Assembly (NCBI GenBank): GCA_021851525.1
Contig: JAJZDA010000008.1
Location: forward strand, 1-43,124
DNA length: 43,124 nucleotides
Origin: Actinomycetes bacterium
GTDB lineage: Bacteria > Actinomycetota > Thermoleophilia > Solirubrobacterales > Solirubrobacteraceae
Reading direction: 5' to 3'
Position 1 is the first letter of the stretch, and each line of letters starts with the position of its first letter. Below are positions 33,663 through 43,124 of the stretch, in pieces. Position numbers and translations under genes: made by a program. A model generated the notes under the pieces. The model was given only the letters and a program-made list of their open reading frames with translations. It did no database searches and was not told the origin of the DNA.

Positions 33663-35246
33663 ATGACTCTGAACGGCACATCACGGACGGTGTCCGCCAC
33701 GACGCGGTTGATCGGCGCGGCGCTGGCCGCCTGCCTGCTGCTGGCGCGACCAGCGACCAGCGCGGCGGCGCCACCCGCCAGCGCCACCCACTTCTACATC
33801 ACCGGCGCCGGCTTCGGCCACGGGATCGGCATGAGCCAGTACGGCGCCGCCGGCTACGCGCTGCACGGCTACACCTACCAGCAGATCCTCCAGCACTACT
33901 TCTCCTCGACCACGATCGGCGCCGTGAACCCCAACCGCAGCGTCACCGTGCTGCTGCGCGAGGGCGCCGCCAGCTTCCGCGGCGCCACCTTCGTGCGCGG
34001 TGTGCGGATCCGGCTCAACCCGCGTGTCAACTACGGGGTGCTGTCGAACGGCACGACCATCAGCGTGATCTCGCGCGGACGCACGATCGTCACGGTTCGC
34101 CCGCCGCTGGTGGTGCGCGCCGCCAGGGGCCTGCTGACGCTGCTGGGGGCGGGACGCTACCGCGGCGTGTTCATGTTCAGGCCCGGTGGTGGGGGTGTGC
34201 TGACAATCAACGCCGTGAGCCTCGAGAACTACGTGCGCGGCGTCGTCGCCGCCGAGATGCCTGCCACCTGGCCCGCGCCGGCGCTCGAGGCGCAGGCCGT
34301 GGCCGCCCGCAGCTACGCGGTCACCGCCGGTGCGGTGGCGGCCGACTTTGACGTCTACGGTGACACCCGCTCACAGATGTACGCGGGGGTTGCGGCGGAG
34401 ACCGCTGCCACCAACGCGGCCGTCGCCGCGACCCGCGGCCAGGTGGTGGAGTACAACGGCCAGCCGGTGGTCACCTACTACTTCGCCAGCTCCGGCGGCT
34501 ACACGGAGAGCGTGCAGAACGTGTGGGCCGGCGTCACGCCTGAGGCGTGGCTGGTGGGGGTGCCTGACCCATACGACGACTCCTTCAACAACCCCTACGC
34601 CCACTGGCTTGACCGCTTCACGGTTGGCGTCGCGGCACACCGGCTCCGCGGTCTGTATCAGGGCACCTTTGAGGGCGTCAACGTCGTCCAGACCGGCGTC
34701 TCGCCACGCGTGGTGCAGGCGCAGGTGGTCGGCACCGGCGGCTTCAGCACAATCTCCGGCACGCGCCTGCAGCAGCTCTTCGGCACGCTCAGCACGGACA
34801 TGCAGTTCGCGACGCTGACTGAGCAGGGGGAGCAGTCGCCCACGGAGGTGCAGGCCAGCACCGCGCCGCCACCGAGCACGCCGCCCGCCGCCACCACCAC
34901 CACCACCACGACCACCACCCCGACCGCTCCTCCCACCACCACGCCGAGCACGACCACAACGGCCACCACCACCACGCCGACGACCACCACGCCGGCAACT
35001 ACCGGCGGGCTGGGGTTGGCCAATGCTGCCAACGTCAGCTCGAGCTACTACTCGGTGCAGGGCACCGTCTATCCGGCGCAGCCGGGCGCGACTGTGGTGG
35101 CGCAGCTCAACCAGGCGGGTGTCTGGACCTCGGTCTCACAGGCGCAGGTGACAGCCTCCGGCTCGTTCGTGATCCCGGTGGCCACGCCGGGCACGTATCG
35201 CGTGCTGCTGGGCTCGATCAACGGCCCGAACATCACGGTTCCCTGA
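33663..35246 (+). CDS. secreted SpoIID/LytB domain protein with Pro/Thr linker
   Basis: Signal peptide; GAGFGHGIGMSQYGAAGYALHGYTYQQILQHYF; NYVRGVVAAEMPATWPAPALEAQAVAARSYAV; TSGGYTESVQNVW-like segment; low-complexity PPAATTTTTTTTPTAPPTTT linker. Confidence 0.9.
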   Translation: MTLNGTSRTVSATTRLIGAALAACLLLARPATSAAAPPASATHFYITGAGFGHGIGMSQYGAAGYALHGYTYQQILQHYFSSTTIGAVNPNRSVTVLLREGAASFRGATFVRGVRIRLNPRVNYGVLSNGTTISVISRGRTIVTVRPPLVVRAARGLLTLLGAGRYRGVFMFRPGGGGVLTINAVSLENYVRGVVAAEMPATWPAPALEAQAVAARSYAVTAGAVAADFDVYGDTRSQMYAGVAAETAATNAAVAATRGQVVEYNGQPVVTYYFASSGGYTESVQNVWAGVTPEAWLVGVPDPYDDSFNNPYAHWLDRFTVGVAAHRLRGLYQGTFEGVNVVQTGVSPRVVQAQVVGTGGFSTISGTRLQQLFGTLSTDMQFATLTEQGEQSPTEVQASTAPPPSTPPAATTTTTTTTTPTAPPTTTPSTTTTATTTTPTTTTPATTGGLGLANAANVSSSYYSVQGTVYPAQPGATVVAQLNQAGVWTSVSQAQVTASGSFVIPVATPGTYRVLLGSINGPNITVP

Positions 35247-35267
35247 GCGCACCCGGGCTTCGTCCCG

Positions 35268-35340
35268 CCGTCCGCTGTCCCGCCCAACCGTCCGCTGTCC
35301 CGCCCCGCCGTCCGCTGTCCCGCCCAGCCGTCCGCTGACC
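35268..35340. repeat. 20-bp tandem array (about 3.6 copies)
   Basis: CCGTCCGCTGTCCCGCCCAR at 35268, 35288, 35308 and partial at 35328. Confidence 0.93.
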
Positions 35341-35381
35341 CTCAGCCGCCCGCCGCGCGGGCGGTCCTCTAGGCTGCGGGC

Positions 35382-36257
35382 GTGTCCGGTCCGCTGCTGG
35401 TTGCCGACGTTCCCTTCCTGCTGTACCGCGGGTTCTTCGCGCTGCCCAGCTCAATCCGCGGCGCGCAGGGCAATCCGGTCAACGCGCTGCTCGGAAGCGT
35501 CAACAACCTCCTGCGCGTCGTGCAGGAGGTGGCGCCGCGGGCCACCGTCGCCTGTCTGGGCGCTGAGGATGCGCCCTACCGGGTGGCGCTCTACGGCGGC
35601 TATCACGCCGCCAGGCCGCCGATGCCGCCGGAGCTGCGCTGGCAGTTCGAGCGGGCGCCGGGGCTGCTCGCGGCGCTCGGCTGGCAGGTCGAGCAGTCCG
35701 CGGAGCTGGAGGCGGATGACCTGCTGGGTTCGCTGGCGGCGGTGGAGAGCGCAGCGGGTGGGCGGACGCTGATCCTGACCGGTGACCGGGACATGTACCA
35801 GTGCGTCAGCGCGAGCGTCAGCGTGCTCTACCTCAAGCAGGGCGCCTCCGGCTTTGAGAGCGTCGACGTCGCGGAGGTGCAGCGCCGCTACGGCGTCGCC
35901 CCGGAGCTGGTGCCCGACTTCATCGCGCTGCGCGGAGACCCCTCCGACGGCCTTCCGGGCGCGCCCGGCATCGGCGAGAAGACCGCCGCGCAGTTGCTCG
36001 CTCGGCATGGCTCGCTGGAGGCGGTGATTGCCGCCGGCGCGTCAGAGCGGCCGCGGGTCGCGGCCGCTCTCGCTGAGCACGCGCACGCGCTGCGCGCCTA
36101 CCGTGAGATCGCGCTGCTGCGAACGGTGGATCTCACCCGCCCCGCGGACAACGCGATCGACCACGCCGCGGGCGCCGCGGCAGCCGCCGCGCTGGGCATG
36201 GGCCAGCTCTCCGAGCGGCTGCGGGCCGCTGGCGCCGCGGCGCCGCTCAGGGGGTGA
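35382..36257 (+). CDS. stand-alone 5'-3' exonuclease (DNA polymerase I N-terminal domain family)
   Basis: LEADDLLGSLA...TLILTGDRDMYQCVS...VPDFIALRGDPSDGLPGAPGIGEKTAAQLLARHGSLEAV. Confidence 0.88.
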   Translation: MSGPLLVADVPFLLYRGFFALPSSIRGAQGNPVNALLGSVNNLLRVVQEVAPRATVACLGAEDAPYRVALYGGYHAARPPMPPELRWQFERAPGLLAALGWQVEQSAELEADDLLGSLAAVESAAGGRTLILTGDRDMYQCVSASVSVLYLKQGASGFESVDVAEVQRRYGVAPELVPDFIALRGDPSDGLPGAPGIGEKTAAQLLARHGSLEAVIAAGASERPRVAAALAEHAHALRAYREIALLRTVDLTRPADNAIDHAAGAAAAAALGMGQLSERLRAAGAAAPLRG

Positions 36258-37326
36258 ACTTGACGGTGATCACGTCACCGTCCTGGATCACGTAGTCACG
36301 ACCCTCGAGGCGCAGCGCGGCGTTCTCCCGCGCGCCGGCGTAACCGCCGAAGCGCACCAGCGCGTCCCAGGAGACGACCTCCGCGCGGACGAAGCCCCTC
36401 TGGATGTCGGAGTGGATCTGCCCGGCCGCGTGCCACGCGGACAGGCCGCGGCGCAGGTGCCACGTCTGCGCGGGCTTGGCCTCCCCGGCGGTGAAGAAGG
36501 CCACCAGGTCAAGCAGCTGGAAGGCGCCGCGCACCACCGTCTGCAGGCCGGACTCCGCCAGCCCGAGATCCGCGCGCATCTCCGCGGCCTCCTCCTCTGA
36601 GAGCGCGCCCAGCTCAGCCTCCAGGCGCGCCGAGACGGCCACCGCGCGCGCTCCCTGCGCCGCCGCGTACTCGGCGATCTGGGCCGGCACCTCACTGTCG
36701 CCCTCATCGACGTTGGCCACGAACAGCACCGGCTTGGAGGTCAGCGAGCCCAGCAGCGTCTGCGCGTCCGGCGCCTCCTCCGGCACCGGCACGGTGCGCA
36801 CCGGCATCCCGGCCTGCAGCGCGGCGACCACCTGCGTCAGCCAGGCGGCCTCGGCGACCGCGTGCTTGTCCCCGGTCTTGGCGGTCTTCGCCACGCGCTC
36901 CAGCCGCCGCTCGGCCTGCTCGAGGTCGGCGTAGATCAGCTCCGTCTCGATCGTCGCGATGTCACGCATCGGGTCCACGCTGCCCTCGGAGTGCACGATC
37001 CCGCTGTCCGTGTGGGCGCGCACGACGTGCAGCAGCGCGTCGGTCTCACGGATGTTGGCCAGGAACTGGTTGCCCAGCCCCTCACCCCTGTGGGCGCCGG
37101 CCACCAGGCCGGCGATGTCGTGGAAGGCGATCGTGTCCCACACGATCTTGGAGGCGCGCACCGTCTGCGCGACCTGCTCCATGCGCTGATCCTTGACCGG
37201 CACCACGGCGATGTTCGGCTCGATCGTGGTGAACGGGTAGTTGGCAGCCTCCGCGGCCACCCCGGTCAGCGCGCTGAACAGCGATGACTTGCCGGCGTTC
37301 GGCATCCCGACGATCCCGACCTTCAT
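36247..37326 (-). CDS. ychF: redox-regulated ATPase YchF (Obg-like GTPase family)
   Basis: [76 protein letters not shown]-terminal TGS-like [18 protein letters not shown]. Confidence 0.96.
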   Translation of the reverse strand: MKVGIVGMPNAGKSSLFSALTGVAAEAANYPFTTIEPNIAVVPVKDQRMEQVAQTVRASKIVWDTIAFHDIAGLVAGAHRGEGLGNQFLANIRETDALLHVVRAHTDSGIVHSEGSVDPMRDIATIETELIYADLEQAERRLERVAKTAKTGDKHAVAEAAWLTQVVAALQAGMPVRTVPVPEEAPDAQTLLGSLTSKPVLFVANVDEGDSEVPAQIAEYAAAQGARAVAVSARLEAELGALSEEEAAEMRADLGLAESGLQTVVRGAFQLLDLVAFFTAGEAKPAQTWHLRRGLSAWHAAGQIHSDIQRGFVRAEVVSWDALVRFGGYAGARENAALRLEGRDYVIQDGDVITVKFTP

Positions 37327-37820
37327 CGCGGCCACACCTTCGCCACGGCGCTGCCCAGCAGCGCGCCGGTGGCCACGTCACTGGGGTAGTGCACGCCCAG
37401 GTAGGGGCGGCTCACCGCAAAGCTCGCCGCGGCCGCGTAGAACAGCGGCGCGGCGGCCGGCAGCGCCCGCGCGTAGGTGCCGGCGGCGGCGAAGGAGGTG
37501 GTCGAGTGGGCGCTCGGGAAGGAGAGGTTGGAGACCACTGCGGAGAGCGCCGGCAGCCCCTCCAGCTGCGGGCGCGCCCGGCGCACGCTGCGCTTGATCA
37601 CGAAGTTCAGCCCGTAGGCGAAGGCGGTTGCCTGCAGACCGTGCCGCCACGCCCGGCGGCGCTCCGGGCGGCGTGAGAGCGCCAGCCCGCACGCGCCCAG
37701 CGCGAACCAGCAGGCGGCGTGCTCACCGGTGCGCGAGAACCCCGCGACCGCGCGCTCCAGGCGCGGGTCACCGTGCCCGCGGGTGCGCATCGCCAGCAGC
37801 AGGCGCCGGTCAAGCGCCAT
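37323..37820 (-). CDS. phosphatase PAP2 family protein
   Basis: KRSVRRARPQLEGLP...LSFPSAHSTTSFAAA...RPYLGVHYPSDVATGALLG; stop overlaps ychF start. Confidence 0.9.
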   Translation of the reverse strand: MALDRRLLLAMRTRGHGDPRLERAVAGFSRTGEHAACWFALGACGLALSRRPERRRAWRHGLQATAFAYGLNFVIKRSVRRARPQLEGLPALSAVVSNLSFPSAHSTTSFAAAGTYARALPAAAPLFYAAAASFAVSRPYLGVHYPSDVATGALLGSAVAKVWPR

Positions 37821-37843
37821 GAGCGTCTCTGACACGGAGGGTC

Positions 37844-38062
37844 TCAGAACCCGATGCGGTGTTCGTCGCTGTCGACCAGCAGGTAGTCCACGCGCTTGAC
37901 GTCCAGCACGATCGTGCCGTCCTCGGCGGCCAGCTCATGCCAGCCCTCGCCGCGGGTCAGGGCATCGCGCAGCCGCTGCAGCTCTGCGCCCGCCACGCGC
38001 GCCGCGAGCACCTGCCCGCCGTGAAAGCCGATGCTGATCTTCTGGGGCCTGTCACTGCTCAT
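37844..38062 (-). CDS. small hypothetical protein (72 aa)
   Basis: Compact ORF in a same-strand gene string; MSSDRPQKISIGFHGGQVLAARVAGAELQRLRDAL... Confidence 0.65.
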   Translation of the reverse strand: MSSDRPQKISIGFHGGQVLAARVAGAELQRLRDALTRGEGWHELAAEDGTIVLDVKRVDYLLVDSDEHRIGF

Positions 38063-38112
38063 CTGACACTCCGCTTCGCTGTTTTGCTCGGGTCGGTTGG
38101 TCTGCGTGGCGC

Positions 38113-38520
38113 TCAGTGGGGCGCCGGCTCAACGATCTCTGTCAACACCCCGCCGCAGGCGGAGGGGTGCAGAAAGGCTACGCGGGAGCCGCGAATCCCG
38201 GTGCGCGGGGTCGCGTCGATCAGCCGCACGCCGGCGGCGCTCAGCGACGCCAGCGCGGCGTCGATGTCCGCCACGCGGTAGGCCACGTGGTGCAGCCCGG
38301 GCCCGCGCTGCTCCAGAAAGCGCGCCACGCCGCCGCGCTCATCGAGCGGCGCGATCAGCTCGACGTGGGACTCACCGAGGTCAAACAGCGCCGCCTCCAC
38401 GCCCTGTGATTCGACGGTCTCACGGTGCACGAGCTGGAGGCCCAGCACGTCGCGGTAGAACGGGATCGCCTGCTCCAGGCTGGCCACCGCCACGCCGGTG
38501 TGATCGATCGCGCTGAGCAT
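38113..38520 (-). CDS. mce: methylmalonyl-CoA epimerase (VOC family)
   Basis: LSAIDHTGVAVASLEQAIPFYRDVLGLQLVHRETVESQGVEAALFDLGESHVELIAPL...GPGLHHVAYRVADIDAAL. Confidence 0.9.
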   Translation of the reverse strand: MLSAIDHTGVAVASLEQAIPFYRDVLGLQLVHRETVESQGVEAALFDLGESHVELIAPLDERGGVARFLEQRGPGLHHVAYRVADIDAALASLSAAGVRLIDATPRTGIRGSRVAFLHPSACGGVLTEIVEPAPH

Positions 38521-38537
38521 CGCTCGGTCCACCTTGC

Positions 38538-39632
38538 TCAGTCCACCAACTGCAGGCGCGGGTTGGGGATGAGGTGGCGCCCGACCTTCGCGCAGGGCTG
38601 CCCGTCGACCATCACCACGTCGGCCGTGAAGTCGTTCTGACCGCGGATCAGCGAGGAGCCCACGCCGTAGGCGTCGACCGGGACGCCGGCCGCCTCGAAC
38701 CGTTCGATCCGCCGCACGTCAAACCCGCCGCTGACGACGATCTTGACGTCGGGGTGGCCGGCTTCATCAAGCGCGCTGCGCACGTTGTGCACCAGCCGCG
38801 GGTTCACGCCGCGCGGGTCAAAGCCGCCCATCTGGTCCAGCAGCGAGCGGTCCACCAGCTGCTCGGAGGTGTCCAGGCGCACCCCCCAGAGGTCCTCGCC
38901 GAGCGCCTGCGCCACCTCCACGGAGGTGCGCGCGCAGTCATTCTCGAAGTCCACCAGCACCGTGATGTTCATCTCGTGACGGTAGCGCTGCGCGAACTTC
39001 CTGGCGGCGGTGACGGTGTCGCCTCCGTAGGCGGCGATCAGGCTGTGGGGCACCGTGCCGACGCCGCGCCCGCCCCACCACGAGGCCTGCGCGTCGGTTG
39101 AGACGCCGATTGCGCCGGCGACGTGGGCCGCCCAGCCGTCGCCGGTCTGCACGTGCCAGTGGTCGTGGCGCGCCGGGAAGTACAGGATCGGCTTGCCGCG
39201 CGCCGCGTGCACCACCGCGGCGACGTTGCGCATGATCAGTGAGCGCCGCGCCAGCGAGCCGAGGTAGACGGTCTCCAGGTGCGCGAACAGGCTGTAATCC
39301 CCGGTGATTGTCATGACCGTCTCAAACGGTGAGATCGCGTCACCCTCACGCAGGGCCCGCACCTCCAGCTGATCCCATCCGGAGACCCACTCGCCACGCT
39401 CGTCCAGGCGCCCGGCGGCGAGCTTCAGGATCGCTATCGCCTCGTCTATGCCGCCCAGCAGCGACTGCTGCTTCTGGAAGACCTGCATGACCACGTGCGG
39501 GTGGTGGCGCTCGGCCTCCAGCAGCTGCTTGGTGTAGACGAAGTACGCATCCGAGTAGTACCCCTCGCGCAGCCGCGCCACCGGCAGCCTGAAGGTCTCC
39601 GGCGCCAGGCGCTCACCGTTAGCTGCGGACAT
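38538..39632 (-). CDS. pncB: nicotinate phosphoribosyltransferase
   Basis: LREGYYSDAYFVYTKQLLE...GVNPRLVHNVRSALDEAGHPDVKIVVSGGFDVRRIERFEAAGVPVDAYGVGSSL. Confidence 0.9.
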   Translation of the reverse strand: MSAANGERLAPETFRLPVARLREGYYSDAYFVYTKQLLEAERHHPHVVMQVFQKQQSLLGGIDEAIAILKLAAGRLDERGEWVSGWDQLEVRALREGDAISPFETVMTITGDYSLFAHLETVYLGSLARRSLIMRNVAAVVHAARGKPILYFPARHDHWHVQTGDGWAAHVAGAIGVSTDAQASWWGGRGVGTVPHSLIAAYGGDTVTAARKFAQRYRHEMNITVLVDFENDCARTSVEVAQALGEDLWGVRLDTSEQLVDRSLLDQMGGFDPRGVNPRLVHNVRSALDEAGHPDVKIVVSGGFDVRRIERFEAAGVPVDAYGVGSSLIRGQNDFTADVVMVDGQPCAKVGRHLIPNPRLQLVD

Positions 39633-39683
39633 AGGGCGGCAGTCTAGGCAACGCCCCTGCAGCGCCTATAGTCGGATCTCCTG

Positions 39684-40940
39684 ATGACGCGCAGCGCAGC
39701 TCTGCGGGCTCTGCGTCACCGAGACTTCCGCCTCCTGTTCTTCGGTCAGACGGCCAGTGCGATCGGCAGCCAGGTGGTGGTGGTCGCGCTGGCGCTGTAC
39801 ATCTCACGCAGCACCGGATCGGCCACGGACCTCGGTGTCGTGCTGGCCGCCAACACGATTCCCTTCGTCGCACTGCTGCTGTTCGGCGGCGTGTGGGCCG
39901 ACCGGCTGCCGCGCCACCGCGTGATGATCGCCGCCGACATGATCCGCGGGCTGCTGCACCTGCTGCTGGCTGTGCTGATCTTCGACGGCGCCGCGCGGAT
40001 CTGGGAGATCGCGGTGATCGAGGCGCTGTTCGGCGCCGCCACCGCCTTCTTTCAGCCCGCCTACACCGGCGTGCTGCCGCAGACCGTGCCAGAGCATGAG
40101 ATCCAGGCCGCGCGGGCGCTCACCCAGGCGAGCTTCAACCTCTCGATGCTGCTCGGGCCGGCGCTGGCCACGGCGCTGGTGCTGGGCGTGGGGGCGGGGT
40201 ACGCGTTCCTCTTCGACGCCGCCAGCTTCGCGCTGGGCACGGCGCTGCTGGTGCCGATGCGGCTGCGCGAGCGCGGCGGCGGGCAGCCCACGCAGCCGCG
40301 CTCGAGCGTGCTCGGCGAGCTGCGCGAGGGTTGGCATGAGGTCGCCTCGCGCCCCTGGGTCTGGGCGACGATCCTGGCGTTCACCGGTGTGCTGATGTGC
40401 TGCTACGCGCCGCTGCTGACGCTCGGCCCGCTGCTCGCGCACGAGCTCTACCACTCGCTCTCACTGTTCGGCATCCTCGTGGCTGTCGACGGGCTCGGCT
40501 CGGTGATCGCGGCGATCGTGGGCGCCGCGTGGAAGCCCAGGCGCCAGCTGTGGATGGGGCTCGCGCTCACCGTGCTGTGGCCGCTGGCCAACGTCCTCTT
40601 CGCGCTGCACGCACCGGTCTGGCTGCTGTTGGCGGCGAACTTCGGCGCCGGTTTCAGCACCGGCCTGATGATGGTCGCCTGGGAGAGCTCGCTGGCACAC
40701 CACATCCCTCCGGGTGCGCTCTCACGCGTCAGCGCCTACGACTACATGGGCTCGCTGGCGCTGACCCCGGTGGGCTACGTGCTGGCCGGCCCGCTGGCCG
40801 GCCAGCTGGGACGCCGTGCCGTGGTGCTCTGGGGCAGCGTGATAGCGATGGCGCTGGTGGTGCTCTCGCTGCTGCCGCGCTCAACCTGGGAGCTTGCGCC
40901 GGGGCCGCCGCCGGTGGCCACGGATGGCGAGGGCGGCTGA
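39684..40940 (+). CDS. MFS transporter
   Basis: LRALRHRDFRLLFFGQTASAIGSQVVVVALALYI...GGVWADRLPRHRVMIAADMIRG; about 12 hydrophobic segments. Confidence 0.92.
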   Translation: MTRSAALRALRHRDFRLLFFGQTASAIGSQVVVVALALYISRSTGSATDLGVVLAANTIPFVALLLFGGVWADRLPRHRVMIAADMIRGLLHLLLAVLIFDGAARIWEIAVIEALFGAATAFFQPAYTGVLPQTVPEHEIQAARALTQASFNLSMLLGPALATALVLGVGAGYAFLFDAASFALGTALLVPMRLRERGGGQPTQPRSSVLGELREGWHEVASRPWVWATILAFTGVLMCCYAPLLTLGPLLAHELYHSLSLFGILVAVDGLGSVIAAIVGAAWKPRRQLWMGLALTVLWPLANVLFALHAPVWLLLAANFGAGFSTGLMMVAWESSLAHHIPPGALSRVSAYDYMGSLALTPVGYVLAGPLAGQLGRRAVVLWGSVIAMALVVLSLLPRSTWELAPGPPPVATDGEGG

Positions 40941-40997
40941 CGGCGGCGGCCTCCGGCGTCCGTTGTGCGCCGGCGCCCGGGCGCGCCCGGCCACCGC

Positions 40998-42302
40998 TCA
41001 GCCGAGCAGCTCGGCAGCCAGATCCGCGTAGAACTCCGCCGCGTAACCCAGGTCGCGCACGTCGATGCGCTCATCGGCGTTGTGCACCAGCGGCGCGGTC
41101 TGCGGGAGCGTCTGGTGGCGGTGGGGGAAGAACCCGTAGGCCACCACGTCGGGGAAGGCGGCACGGAAGTAACTGGAGTCCGAGTACCCGGCCAGCAGCG
41201 TCGGCACCGTCCGCGCGCCCGGATCGTGGCGCCCGATCCAGCCGCTGATCGCGTCCATCAGCGTTGAGCTGGCGGGGGAGGCGTAACCGTAGACCTGCTC
41301 GGTGAACTCGAGCTCTAGGCCGGCGGCGGCGTCACCCAGCAGCTCGCGCATGCGCGCCAGCGCCACGTCCGCGCCGAGCCCCGGCGGCACGCGCGTGTCG
41401 ACCTTCAGGTACGCCTGGGCCGGGATCACGTTGATCTTCTCCGACGCCTGAATCACGGTCGGGGTCATCGTCACGCCCAGCAGCGGTTCCACCAGCAGCC
41501 GCAGCAGCGGGTTGGCCTCGCTCAGCCGCGCGAGCGCACCGGCCGGGTCGCTGGGATCCTCGCCGAGCGCCGCGATCATCGCCAGCGGCACCTCGGTCGG
41601 GTCGTAGCCGGCCATGCCCGGCGCGAGCGCCGCCAGCGCCGGCGCGAGCTTCAGCAGCGCGTTGTCACCCAGGCGCGGCATTGAGGCGTGCCCCGCCACC
41701 CCGTGCGCGGTCAGCTTCAGCCGGAAGATCCCCTTCTCCCCGCAGCAGACCCCGTAATGGCGCACGCCGGCGTGCTCAAACGGTGCGCCGGCGCCCTCGT
41801 TGAGCAGCAGGTCACAGCGCACGCGGTCTGGCCGCTGCTCGGTCAGCCAGCGCGCCCCGACGTCCCCGCCGGTCTCCTCGTCGGCCACGAACACCAGCTT
41901 CAGTGCGCCGCGCGCCGGCCGCCAGCCGCCGCGCGCCAGCGAGACCGCGGCCACCGCCTCAGCCGCCACCTGGCTCTTCATGTCAAGGGCGCCGCGCCCC
42001 CACAGGAAGCCGTCGGCCAGCTCCCCGCCCCACGGGTCGTGGCTCCAGTCCGGCGCGTTGGCCAGCACCGTGTCCACGTGCCCGAGGTACACCATCGTCG
42101 GGCCCTCGCCCTCGCCGGCGAGCGTCGCCACGAGGTTCGGGCGCGCGTCATCCACGCCCAGCAGCTCAGTCTGGAAGCCGGCCTCACGCACGTACTGCTC
42201 GAGGTACTCAATCGCCGCTCGCTCGTTGCCCGGCGGGTTGACGGTGTTGAAGCGGATCAGGCGCTGGAGGACGGCCGTGGTCTCGGCCTGCAGATCGGGC
42301 AT
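40998..42302 (-). CDS. M20 family metallopeptidase / deacylase
   Basis: GPTMVYLGHVDTV...WGRGALDMKSQVAAEA...FVADEETGGDVGARWL. Confidence 0.93.
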   Translation of the reverse strand: MPDLQAETTAVLQRLIRFNTVNPPGNERAAIEYLEQYVREAGFQTELLGVDDARPNLVATLAGEGEGPTMVYLGHVDTVLANAPDWSHDPWGGELADGFLWGRGALDMKSQVAAEAVAAVSLARGGWRPARGALKLVFVADEETGGDVGARWLTEQRPDRVRCDLLLNEGAGAPFEHAGVRHYGVCCGEKGIFRLKLTAHGVAGHASMPRLGDNALLKLAPALAALAPGMAGYDPTEVPLAMIAALGEDPSDPAGALARLSEANPLLRLLVEPLLGVTMTPTVIQASEKINVIPAQAYLKVDTRVPPGLGADVALARMRELLGDAAAGLELEFTEQVYGYASPASSTLMDAISGWIGRHDPGARTVPTLLAGYSDSSYFRAAFPDVVAYGFFPHRHQTLPQTAPLVHNADERIDVRDLGYAAEFYADLAAELLG

Positions 42303-42329
42303 GGCGTGGAGCGTATATCGTCGCCGCCC

Positions 42330-43097
42330 ATGTACGAGCAGGATCTGGCGCTGGCGCTCGAGCTGGCGGACATCGCCGATGAGATCACCATGGCGCGCTA
42401 CCGCGCCGCTGACCTGCGGGTGGAGACCAAGCCGGACATGACCCCGGTCTCCGAGTCAGACCGGCGCGCGGAGACGGCCATCCGTGAGCGCCTTGCCCGG
42501 GAGCGCCCTGCGGACGCGATCGTGGGGGAGGAGTTCGGCGGCGCCCCGGGCCCCGGGCGCGCCTGGGTGATCGACCCCATCGACGGCACCAAGAGCTACG
42601 TGCGAGGCATGGACACGTGGTCAACGCTGATCGCGCTGATCGATGACGGCGTGGTGGTGGTGGGCGTGGTGGCGATGCCCTCGCTGGGCAAGCGCTGGTG
42701 GGCTACTCAGGGTGGGGGAGCCTTCGCCGACGGGCGCCGGATCCGCGTCTCGGCGGTGGCTGAGCTGGCCGACGCGCAGCTGGTCTGGAGCGGCATCCAG
42801 GAGTGGGACGCGGTCGGCGCCGCCGATGCGCTGCTGGCGCTGGCGCGCGGCTGCGCGCGCACCCGGGGCGTGGGCGACGCCTGGCAGTACATGCTCGTGG
42901 CGGAGGGCGCGGCGGAGATTGCCGTGGACCCGCAGGTGTCGCTCTGGGACCTGGCGGCGGTCTCAATCGTGGTGCAGGAGGCCGGTGGGCGTTTCACCGA
43001 CCTGCAGGGCCGGCCCGGTCCCGGCGGTGGCAGCGGCCTGGCCAGCAACGGGCTGCTGCACGAGCAGGCCCGCCTGCTGCTGGCAGCGGCGCCCTGA
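42330..43097 (+). CDS. inositol monophosphatase family, probable histidinol-phosphatase (HisN-like)
   Basis: DMTPVSESDRRAETAIRERL...AIVGEEFG...AWVIDPIDGTKSYVRGMDTWSTLIAL...WDLAAVSIVVQEAGG. ATG 42330 within ORF 41688. Confidence 0.88.
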   Translation: MYEQDLALALELADIADEITMARYRAADLRVETKPDMTPVSESDRRAETAIRERLARERPADAIVGEEFGGAPGPGRAWVIDPIDGTKSYVRGMDTWSTLIALIDDGVVVVGVVAMPSLGKRWWATQGGGAFADGRRIRVSAVAELADAQLVWSGIQEWDAVGAADALLALARGCARTRGVGDAWQYMLVAEGAAEIAVDPQVSLWDLAAVSIVVQEAGGRFTDLQGRPGPGGGSGLASNGLLHEQARLLLAAAP

Positions 43098-43124
43098 GCG
43101 GCGCTCGCCAGCAGCGGGCCGGGC

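Noticed and set aside
34876-34998. ACC/CCG microsatellite as an independent repeat element
   Set aside because: It is in frame within the SpoIID-like gene and encodes a normal Pro/Thr-rich linker.

Overview
The window is a 43 kb, very GC-rich chromosomal segment, almost fully coding, probably from an actinobacterium of the Thermoleophilia/Solirubrobacterales type (inference from gene content and GC). Most genes are housekeeping or core metabolic: PAC2 protein, YhaM-like HD/OB protein, beta-carbonic anhydrase, otsB, lgt, polX, trxA, pxpABC, ileS, fumC, ychF, pncB and a hisN-like gene. The main accessory feature is a LacI-controlled catabolic cluster at about 22.3-33.3 kb. It contains a cupin, a ribose/fructose-type ABC importer, a tandem SnoaL-like protein, two HisD-like (HpsN-type) dehydrogenases, an unusual fusion of an HpcH/HpaI aldolase with an alpha/beta hydrolase, and an SDR. 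Two near-identical LacI-type operator candidates (TGNNTACGTANNCA) flank the first gene; one lies on a good sigma70-like promoter. Two genome-scale patterns also stand out. First, at least 11-12 genes have a TANNNT-like box 6-11 nt before the start codon, which suggests leaderless transcription. Second, short tandem-repeat arrays (8, 17, 20, 21, 37 and 53 bp units) recur in intergenic gaps, and several end just upstream of start codons. No tRNA, rRNA, CRISPR array, phage or transposon was found.
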